In this document: in pieces, positions 7,361 through 12,352 of the stretch | How the letters are laid out: every line of letters begins with the position of its first letter | Numbering within the stretch: the first letter of the stretch is position 1 | DNA from: JBDHRG01 sp039807445 | Lineage (GTDB): Bacteria > Pseudomonadota > Gammaproteobacteria > Competibacterales > Competibacteraceae | Length of the DNA: 12,352 nucleotides | Assembly (NCBI GenBank): GCA_039807445.1 | Contig: JBDHRG010000116.1 | Coordinates: 1-12,352 of the forward strand | Direction: 5' to 3' | Made by a program: the position numbers and the translations under genes | The notes under the pieces: generated by a model | Told to the model about the DNA's origin: nothing | Database searches by the model: none | The model's input: only the letters and a program-made list of their open reading frames with translations

Positions 7361-9115
7361 ATGAACGCACCCACCTTGCGCCTCGGCGCGCTGGCGCTGT
7401 GCCTGAGCCTGGCGCTGGCACCGCCCGCCGCCTGGAGCGATGTCACCGCGCCCGCAGCGGCGCCGGTGATCCGCTACGACTACGACACCGAGATCTTCCA
7501 CCCGGTCCAGGCACGCCAGGGCATGGTCGCCACCGAGCAGCGCCTCGCGACCGAGGTCGGCGTCGCGATCCTCGAGCGCGGCGGCAACGCGGTCGACGCC
7601 GCGGTCGCGGTCGGCTTCGCGCTCGCCGTGGTGCTGCCGAACGCCGGCAACCTCGGCGGCGGCGGCTTCATGCTGATCCACGACGCGAACAGCGGGCGGG
7701 ACATCGCGCTCGACTTCCGCGAGATGGCGCCGGCCAGGGCCACACGCGACATGTACCTCGACGCCCAGGGTGCGGTGGTGCCGGGTCGCTCGACCTACAC
7801 CCACCTCGCCGTCGGCGTGCCGGGCACGGTCGCCGGAATGGCGCACGCGCGGGCGAAGTGGGGGTCGATGCCGCTCGCCGAGCTGATCGCGCCGGCGATA
7901 CGCCTCGCCGAACAGGGTTTCGAAGTCAGCCCGAAGTTCGCCGAGCTGCTCCAGGTCGAGAAAGACAACCTCGGCAAGTGGGAGACCAGCCGGGCGATCT
8001 TCTTCAGGGACGGCCGGCCGCTCGCGGCCGGCGAGCGCCTGGTGCAGAAGGAGCTCGCCGCCTCGCTGCGGCTGATCGCCGAGCAGGGGCCGCAGGCATT
8101 CTACGAGGGTGCGATCGCCGAGAAGCTCGTCGCCGAGATGGCGCGCCACGGCGGGCTGATCACGCGCGAAGACCTGAAGGGCTACCGCGTGGTCGAGCGC
8201 GAGCCGGTGAGCGGCGAGTACCGCGGCTACCAGGTGGTGGCGATGCCGCCACCGAGTTCGGGCGGAACGCACATCATCCAGATCCTGAACCTGCTCGAGC
8301 GCTATCCGCTGCACGAGTACGGCGCCAACGGCGCGCAGACCCTCCACCTGATGGCCGAGGCGATGAAGCTCGCCTACGCCGACCGCTCCGAGTACCTCGG
8401 CGACCCCGACTTCGTCAAGGTGCCGGTCAAGGGGCTGACGTCGAAGGCTTACGCCGACGCGCTGGCGAAGAAGATCGACCCCGAGCGCGCCACGCCGGCC
8501 GCGACGATCAAGCCCGGCCAGCCGCAGCCGCACGAGAGCGACCAGACCACGCACTACTCGGTCGCCGATCGCCACGGCAACGTCGTCGCCACCACCTACA
8601 CGCTGAACCTGAACTTCGGCAGCGGCATCGTCGCCGAGGGCACCGGCATCCTGCTCAACGACGAGATGGACGACTTCGCCGCCAAGCCCGGCGTGCCCAA
8701 CGCCTTCGGCCTGATCGGCGGCGACGCCAACGCCATCGCCCCGGGCAAGCGGCCGCTGTCGTCGATGTCGCCGACGCTGGTGCTCAGGGACGGCAAGCCC
8801 TGGCTGGCCACCGGCAGCCCCGGCGGCGCGCGCATCATCACCACGACGCTGCAGACCCTCGTCAACATGGTCGACCACGGCATGAACCCGGCCGAGGCCG
8901 CCGCGGCGCCGCGCATCCACCACCAGTGGCTGCCCGACGAGCTGCGCATCGAGAAGGGGCTGAGCCCCGACACGCTGAAGCTGCTGCGCGACAAGGGCTA
9001 CAAGCTCGCGCTCAAGCCGACCATGGGCCGCACGCAGACCATCCAGATCCGCGCCGACGGCTTCTACGGCTGGTCCGATCCGCGCAATCCGGACGGCGCC
9101 ACGCTCGGTTACTGA
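7361..9115 (+). CDS. ggt: Periplasmic gamma-glutamyltransferase
   Basis: The enzyme hydrolyses or transfers the gamma-glutamyl group of glutathione and related compounds (glutathione salvage and degradation). Start is the ATG at 7361, ten bases after GGGGGAG. The frame extends upstream to 7283, but this ATG has the binding site and a proper signal peptide: hydrophobic residues about 7-24 with cleavage likely near residue 26, so export is expected. It has 584 residues, close to the usual ~580. The proenzyme cleaves itself before the catalytic Thr396 in QTTHYSV, giving large and small subunits. Other family residues are present: Arg120 in DFREMAP, Asp438 in EMDDFAAKPG, Ser467/Ser468 in PLSSMSPT and the glycine pair of GSPGG near 488-489. 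By counting, these line up with Thr391, Asp433 and Ser462/463 of the E. coli enzyme. No operon partner is evident. Confidence 0.96.
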   Translation: MNAPTLRLGALALCLSLALAPPAAWSDVTAPAAAPVIRYDYDTEIFHPVQARQGMVATEQRLATEVGVAILERGGNAVDAAVAVGFALAVVLPNAGNLGGGGFMLIHDANSGRDIALDFREMAPARATRDMYLDAQGAVVPGRSTYTHLAVGVPGTVAGMAHARAKWGSMPLAELIAPAIRLAEQGFEVSPKFAELLQVEKDNLGKWETSRAIFFRDGRPLAAGERLVQKELAASLRLIAEQGPQAFYEGAIAEKLVAEMARHGGLITREDLKGYRVVEREPVSGEYRGYQVVAMPPPSSGGTHIIQILNLLERYPLHEYGANGAQTLHLMAEAMKLAYADRSEYLGDPDFVKVPVKGLTSKAYADALAKKIDPERATPAATIKPGQPQPHESDQTTHYSVADRHGNVVATTYTLNLNFGSGIVAEGTGILLNDEMDDFAAKPGVPNAFGLIGGDANAIAPGKRPLSSMSPTLVLRDGKPWLATGSPGGARIITTTLQTLVNMVDHGMNPAEAAAAPRIHHQWLPDELRIEKGLSPDTLKLLRDKGYKLALKPTMGRTQTIQIRADGFYGWSDPRNPDGATLGY

Positions 9116-9219
9116 GGCCATTGTTGCACCGCAAAAAAACGCTACCCCGGTGCGCGCGTTTCGGCGACAATGCGCGCGCCCGCCACCCCGGCCCCTGCAA
9201 CCACCTTCGAAGTCGCCGC
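9116..9219. other. Intergenic region with a loose hairpin
   Basis: After the ggt stop, GCACCG at 9126-9131 can pair with CGGTGC at 9148-9153 across a 16-base loop containing a run of seven A. It could contribute to ending ggt transcription, but the loop is large. The next gene starts at 9220, and its promoter would have to lie here or further up. Confidence 0.3.
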
Positions 9220-9624
9220 ATGTTCGCCCGTTTCGTCGCCACCACCGCCATCGCCGCCGTGCTCGCACTGGTCCTGCCGCAGATCCTCAACGCCGACAGC
9301 CCCTGGAGCGCAGAGGCGCCGCCGGCGTCACCCGAGCTCGCCCAGGGCAAGGTCTGCCTCGACGGCGTGGTCTACTACCAGGCTTTTTCGCAGACCTATC
9401 CGGTGCTCGGCGAGGACGGCCGCGGCGAAGCCTGCCGCCGGCACGTGACCCCGCTCGACACCTTCCTCGAGCGCGGCTTCCGCACCGCGTGCATCGGCGA
9501 TGCGCTGCACATCGTCAGCAGGCAGGCCGGCGCGCACGGCACCAACGCCTTCGTCAAGCTCTCGCCGGCGACGCTGCGTCCCGAGCCCTGCACCGTCGCG
9601 GCCGACGAGACGCCGACGGCGTAG
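9220..9624 (+). CDS. Small exported protein of unknown function with four cysteines
   Basis: I do not recognise this 134-residue protein. The start is the ATG at 9220. The ribosome binding site is weak (GAAG about nine bases before). Residues 3-24 form a hydrophobic segment fitting a signal peptide, with possible cleavage after Ala25, or alternatively a single membrane anchor. The remaining ~109 residues hold four cysteines (46, 72, 91, 124), suggesting two disulfides in the periplasm. No catalytic motif is visible. Codon use is typical of the neighbouring genes, with G/C third positions, which supports it being real despite overlapping frames. It lies 104 bases after ggt in the same direction and converges with the nuclease gene at 9696. 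A functional link to ggt is not shown. Confidence 0.7.
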   Translation: MFARFVATTAIAAVLALVLPQILNADSPWSAEAPPASPELAQGKVCLDGVVYYQAFSQTYPVLGEDGRGEACRRHVTPLDTFLERGFRTACIGDALHIVSRQAGAHGTNAFVKLSPATLRPEPCTVAADETPTA

Positions 9625-9691
9625 ACCCGGGCGTCGCCGGATACGGCCAGCGGTATATCGAGGCACCTCCGGGTGCGATGCGCGCCCGGGT
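9625..9691. terminator. Inverted repeats between convergent genes, possible two-way terminator
   Basis: ACCCGGGCG at 9625-9633 is the exact reverse complement of CGCCCGGGT at 9683-9691. Between them is a smaller hairpin, GCACC 9663-9667 with GGTGC 9672-9676. The arms begin one base after the stop of the plus-strand gene and end four bases before the stop of the minus-strand gene. This is where a shared bidirectional terminator is expected, although no T-run follows. Confidence 0.5.
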
Positions 9692-9695
9692 GCGC

Positions 9696-10715
9696 TCAAT
9701 CTTCATCCAGGCTGTCGAGCACCGCCGCGATCTGCTCCGGGCTCGGTAGATGCTGGCGCAGTTCGTCGGGCAACATCGGCGTGATGCGATAGGTCGCAAC
9801 GCCGATCGGCTTGGTAGCGTCGTGCAGCGCGTATTCGACGATCACGCGATTCTTCTCGCGGCAGAGGACGATGCCGATCGACGGGCTCTCGTCGGGCAAG
9901 CGCACCTGGCGGTCCAGCGCCGTCAGGTAGAACTGCATCTTGCCGACGTGCTCGGGTTTGAACTCGCCCACCTTGAGCTCGAGCGCCACGAGCGCCTTCA
10001 AGCGCCGGTGGTACAGCAGCAGGTCGATAAAGTACTCCTGCCCGCCGACCTCCAGCCGGTACTGACTGCCGACCAGCGCAAACAGCCCGCCCATCTCGCG
10101 CAGAAAGCGGTCGACCCGTCCGAGCAGCGCCCGTTCCAGCTCGCGTTCGGCGTGCTCCTCGGCCAGCTCGAGGAAATCGAAGGTGTACTCGTCCTTCACC
10201 GCGAGCTTCGCCTGCCCGCGCAAGGGCTCGGGCACGGCCCGGTCGAAGTTGGTCTGGCCGAGCAGGGTCTTTTCGTAGCTGCGGTTATCGATCTGGTGGG
10301 TCAGCACAGCCTTGGTCCAGCCGTACTTGCGCACCATCCGCAGGTAGAACTCGCGCTCCAGGTCGTCCTTGCAGCGCTCGAGGATGATCAGGTTCTGGCT
10401 CCAGCCGATTTCTGCAACCAGTGGTTGCAGTTTTTCCCTGCCCTCGTAGGCGAGGCAGAAGTTGCGCATGTACCAGAGGTTGCGGGCCGAGAATCCGCCC
10501 AGCCGCGGAAACTCCGCTTTCAGGTCGGCCGCCAGCCGCTCGACTACCGCCTTGCCCCAGCCCTCGGCCTGCTGACGCTCGACGATCATCCGGCCGATGT
10601 CCCAGTAGAGCCCGATCAACTCGCGGTTCACGGCACGCAGCGCGACGAGTTGCGCCACGCGGATCCGCGCCTTCACCGCGCCGAGCAATTCACTGTACTG
10701 CTCCGGCAGGCTCAC
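9696..10715 (-). CDS. DUF1016/YhcG-type PD-(D/E)xK nuclease family protein
   Basis: 339 residues from the GTG at 10715 (minus strand), which has GGAGG six bases upstream (10722-10726). The frame is open to a GTG at 10769, but that start lacks such a site. The N-terminal part (about 5-150) fits the DUF1016 helical domain, with YWDIGRMI, GWGKAVVERLA and FSARNLWYMRNF. The C-terminal part (about 180-320) is a PD-(D/E)xK nuclease core: YFIDLLLYH with Asp231, then ALELKVG with Glu246 and Lys248. All catalytic residues are intact. Members of this family are predicted DNA nucleases, often scattered in accessory DNA and near restriction genes. The precise substrate is not established by this sequence. 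It follows the ynfA-like gene by 61 bases on the same strand, so the two may share a transcript. No methylase or specificity gene is nearby. Confidence 0.93.
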   Translation of the reverse strand: MSLPEQYSELLGAVKARIRVAQLVALRAVNRELIGLYWDIGRMIVERQQAEGWGKAVVERLAADLKAEFPRLGGFSARNLWYMRNFCLAYEGREKLQPLVAEIGWSQNLIILERCKDDLEREFYLRMVRKYGWTKAVLTHQIDNRSYEKTLLGQTNFDRAVPEPLRGQAKLAVKDEYTFDFLELAEEHAERELERALLGRVDRFLREMGGLFALVGSQYRLEVGGQEYFIDLLLYHRRLKALVALELKVGEFKPEHVGKMQFYLTALDRQVRLPDESPSIGIVLCREKNRVIVEYALHDATKPIGVATYRITPMLPDELRQHLPSPEQIAAVLDSLDED

Positions 10716-10721
10716 GCCGCA

Positions 10722-10726
10722 CCTCC
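10722..10726 (-). promoter_or_regulatory. Shine-Dalgarno site of the DUF1016 nuclease gene
   Basis: GGAGG on the minus strand, six bases before the GTG at 10715. It selects that start over the more upstream GTG at 10769. Confidence 0.75.
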
Positions 10727-10776
10727 GAACGCGCTTCCAACGGTTCTCATGCCACTGCCTCCCGAACACGCCCCGC

Positions 10777-11106
10777 CTAAGCGCCCCGCGGCCCGAAGGC
10801 GATGATCGCCATGCCGACCAGCGTCACCGCCCCGCCGAGTAAGTCCCAGCGATCGGGGCGCACGCCGTCGACCAGCCACAGCCACACCAGCGCCGCCGCG
10901 ACGTAGACCCCGCCGTAGGCGGCGTAGGCGCGCCCGGCGGTCGGGTGCAGCGTCAGCAGCCAGGCGAACAGCGCCAGGCTCGCCGCCGCCGGCAGCAGCA
11001 GCCAGGGCGACGCGCCGCGGCGCAGCCACAGGTACGGCAGGTAGCAGCCGACGATCTCGGCCAGCGCAGTGGCGACGAACAGCGCCACGGTCTTCAGCCC
11101 CGACAT
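10777..11106 (-). CDS. ynfA: YnfA (UPF0060) family small inner-membrane protein
   Basis: 109 residues, the usual family size, from the ATG at 11106 (minus strand), with GGAGAG just before it. The frame continues upstream to about 11403, but that extension reads as low-complexity and does not belong. Four hydrophobic segments fit four membrane helices (about 4-23, 33-52, 60-80, 88-104). Family hallmarks are visible: ALAEIVGCYLPYLWLR in the first helix, the HPTAGRAYAAYGGVY segment, and DRWDLLGG before the last helix. YnfA proteins resemble small multidrug resistance transporters and have been proposed to export drugs or cations, but the substrate here is unknown. The gene lies upstream of the DUF1016 gene in the same direction. 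Confidence 0.93.
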   Translation of the reverse strand: MSGLKTVALFVATALAEIVGCYLPYLWLRRGASPWLLLPAAASLALFAWLLTLHPTAGRAYAAYGGVYVAAALVWLWLVDGVRPDRWDLLGGAVTLVGMAIIAFGPRGA

Positions 11107-11676
11107 CCGCTCTCCGCGTTCATCCCGATGCTCCCCCCGGCCGGCTTCCCCTTCCGGGCGGTGCCGACGATCATCGCGGACTTCGCCCACGAACGCACCG
11201 TCCTGCTGAGCCCCACCCCTCCTCGCCTGCATGGCTCGCTCGACCCCACCGCCCGCTGCTCCGCCTCGAAGATCCGCGCCGCCAGGCTGCTGGCGTGGCC
11301 GCACCGCGCAGGTGCTCGGCGACTTCTGGGAAAGCCTCGACGCTGCCAGCCGATAGGGTGGTAGCTGGAAAAGATTCAAGGATCTGCCGCACTTCGAGCG
11401 CAAGCCTGGGACGGCCCGCCCCGCAGCTCTGCGCCGCGGCCCGAACCCGCCTCATGCCGAGCGAAGGCACCATCGTCCGCAGGCGACTATCTTGACGGCG
11501 GAGCGGGCCCGGCCGGGCGCTGTTCCGCACGGGCATTCGGACAACGACAACGCAAGGGAACGCCCTGATGCAACCGAATCGGCAACGCCCCGGGCAGGAC
11601 CGCGGGCGCGCACCCCACCCGGCGCCGCGCGCCGGCTGAGCGCGGTCGGCAGCGAAGCCCCGGCGAGAGCGCACCC
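11107..11676. other. 570-base region without a convincing gene
   Basis: Several overlapping reading frames cross this stretch on both strands, but none shows a recognisable domain together with a ribosome binding site. The left part must hold the promoter of the minus-strand ynfA gene; no clear hexamers were found by eye. Bases 11128-11356 may be a decayed coding fragment (listed separately). Bases 11357-11676 look non-coding. A stretch rich in A (near 11367-11380) is the most AT-rich point, and TTGACG at 11492-11497 has no matching -10. Confidence 0.5.
11128..11356 (+). pseudogene. Possible decayed coding fragment
   Basis: From the ATG at 11128 one plus frame has almost only G/C third positions for about 58 codons (beginning MLPPAGFPFRAV). 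This pattern then jumps to the next frame near 11300, reading RTAQVLGDFWESLDAASR and ending at TAG 11354-11356. Such a switch is what a one-base frameshift in a real gene would leave. I recognise no family, there is no ribosome binding site, and the minus frame sharing the same third positions would give the same bias. This is therefore a weak call. Confidence 0.2.
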
Positions 11677-12352
11677 GTGAAGCCGTCCGGCCCGCGCAAA
11701 CCGTTGTTCCCCTGGCGCGCCGCCGCCGTACCGGCGGCACCTGCACCTGCACCTGCACCTACCCCCGAGCCGACGGCACCGGCGCCCGCCGACGCGTCCC
11801 CCTCGGGCAAGGAGCTGCTCGAGGCCGTCAACGCCGCCGCCGGCACGGTCGCCGGGCTGCACGTCGCCTTCATGGCGCTCAGCGCCTACCTGGCGGTGAC
11901 GGTGTGGGGCACCACCCACCGCGACCTCGCCCTCGACAGCCCGGTGAAGCTGCCGCTGATCGACGTGCCGGTCGACCTGACCGGCTTCTACGCCGCCGCG
12001 CCGTGGCTGTACTGGCTGATGCACCTGAACCTGCTGCTCCAAGCTCGCGCTGCTGGCGCGCAAGGCGTGGGCCCTCTCCTACGCCGCCGACTACGCCAGC
12101 CTCGCCCCGCGGCTGTACCTGTTCCCGTTCGTCCATTACCTGCTGCACGGCGCCGGCCGGCCGGTGCGGCCGCTGCTGGCGGTGGCGGTGTTCACCAGCG
12201 TGATCGCACTCCCCTGATCGACGCTGCTGTTGGTGCAGGTGAAGTTCCTCGCCTACCACTCGGAGGCGATCACCGGGTCGCAGCGCGCCGCGGTGTGGGT
12301 CGATGCCGCCACGGTGCTGTGGTTCTGGCCGCTGATCGCCTCGCGGCGCGGC
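11677..12352 (+). pseudogene. Broken multi-pass membrane protein gene, resembling the membrane part of pentapeptide-repeat proteins
   Basis: From the GTG at 11677 the frame encodes a basic, Pro/Ala-rich N-terminus, then KELLEAVNAAAGTVAGLHV, a membrane helix, VWGTTHRDL, and a second helix ending HLNLLLQ at codon 122. There the sense shifts by one base: dropping one A of CAAG at 12040-12043 restores LALLARKAW and a long membrane-protein reading. That frame then meets TGA at 12215-12217 inside the third hydrophobic segment, after which sense resumes (STLLLVQVKFLAYHSEAIT, AVWVDAATVLWFWPLIA) to the window edge. Two independent lesions point to a pseudogene, or to poor sequence quality here. VWGTTH, FPFVHYLL and KFLAYHSEAIT recall, from memory, the membrane domain of proteobacterial pentapeptide-repeat proteins; no repeats are in view because the gene runs off the end. 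The ribosome binding site is weak. Confidence 0.6.
11737..11760 (+). repeat. Four tandem copies of the hexamer GCACCT
   Basis: Four exact copies lie in frame with the broken membrane-protein gene and encode (Ala-Pro)x4 in its N-terminal linker. Hexamer repeats change length by slippage without shifting the frame. Nothing suggests a regulatory role. Confidence 0.85.

Noticed and set aside
7340..9268. 642-residue minus-strand open frame opposite ggt
   Set aside because: No domain, and it is wholly explained as the antisense of ggt in GC-rich DNA.
4888..9624. 1578-residue plus-strand open frame spanning the kinase and ggt genes
   Set aside because: It is an Arg/Ala/Pro-rich alternative frame through two well-identified genes. 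Only its last 134 codons, from 9220, are taken as a gene.
1..11106. A joint defence island made of the helicase-Mrr protein and the DUF1016 nuclease
   Set aside because: They are over 7 kb apart, on opposite strands, with two-component and ggt genes between, so nothing links them directly.
11492..11497. TTGACG resembling a -35 promoter element
   Set aside because: No -10-like hexamer lies 16-18 bases downstream; the following bases are all G/C.
11452..12063. 203-residue minus-strand open frame
   Set aside because: Its sequence is low-complexity, and the opposite strand reads as a membrane protein with sensible motifs.

Overview
The window is very GC-rich, with third codon positions almost all G or C in its genes. 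It looks like a chromosomal segment of a high-GC proteobacterium. A betaproteobacterium of the Rhodocyclales (Thauera/Azoarcus) kind is my best guess, based on overall gene flavour and not on a marker gene. No rRNA, tRNA, CRISPR array or intact insertion sequence is visible.

Layout. Bases 1-2498 hold the 3' part of a plus-strand gene for a SNF2-type helicase fused to a C-terminal Mrr-like nuclease domain; its start lies outside the window. A 209-base gap follows, then a ferritin-like diiron protein (2708-3652), ending just before a perfect 17-bp stem hairpin (3661-3697). Next come an OmpR/PhoB-type response regulator (3777-4496, probably TTG start) and a hybrid sensor kinase PAS-GAF-PAS-HisKA-HATPase-REC (4814-7219). 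They are separated by a 317-base non-coding stretch containing a 135-base palindromic element. After these are a periplasmic gamma-glutamyltransferase (7361-9115) and a small exported protein of unknown function with four cysteines (9220-9624). All of these genes are on the plus strand.

From 9696 to 11106 two genes run on the minus strand: a YnfA-type small membrane protein and, 61 bases downstream of it, a DUF1016/YhcG-type PD-(D/E)xK nuclease. The nuclease gene converges on the small exported protein gene, and the 71 bases between them carry inverted repeats. Bases 11107-11676 contain no convincing gene, only a possible decayed reading frame. From 11677 to the window end is a plus-strand membrane-protein gene broken by a one-base frameshift and an in-frame TGA. 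Its intact parts resemble the membrane region of some pentapeptide-repeat proteins.

How the genes may work together. The response regulator and hybrid kinase are plausible partners by proximity, but the palindromic spacer argues against simple tight co-transcription. The helicase-nuclease and the DUF1016 nuclease are both DNA-processing proteins of kinds often met in defence-rich or accessory DNA, but they lie more than 7 kb apart with housekeeping-like genes between, so one joint system is not supported. The window reads as ordinary chromosome with accessory insertions and one decaying gene. The helicase-Mrr fusion and the unnamed diiron protein are the least explained parts.
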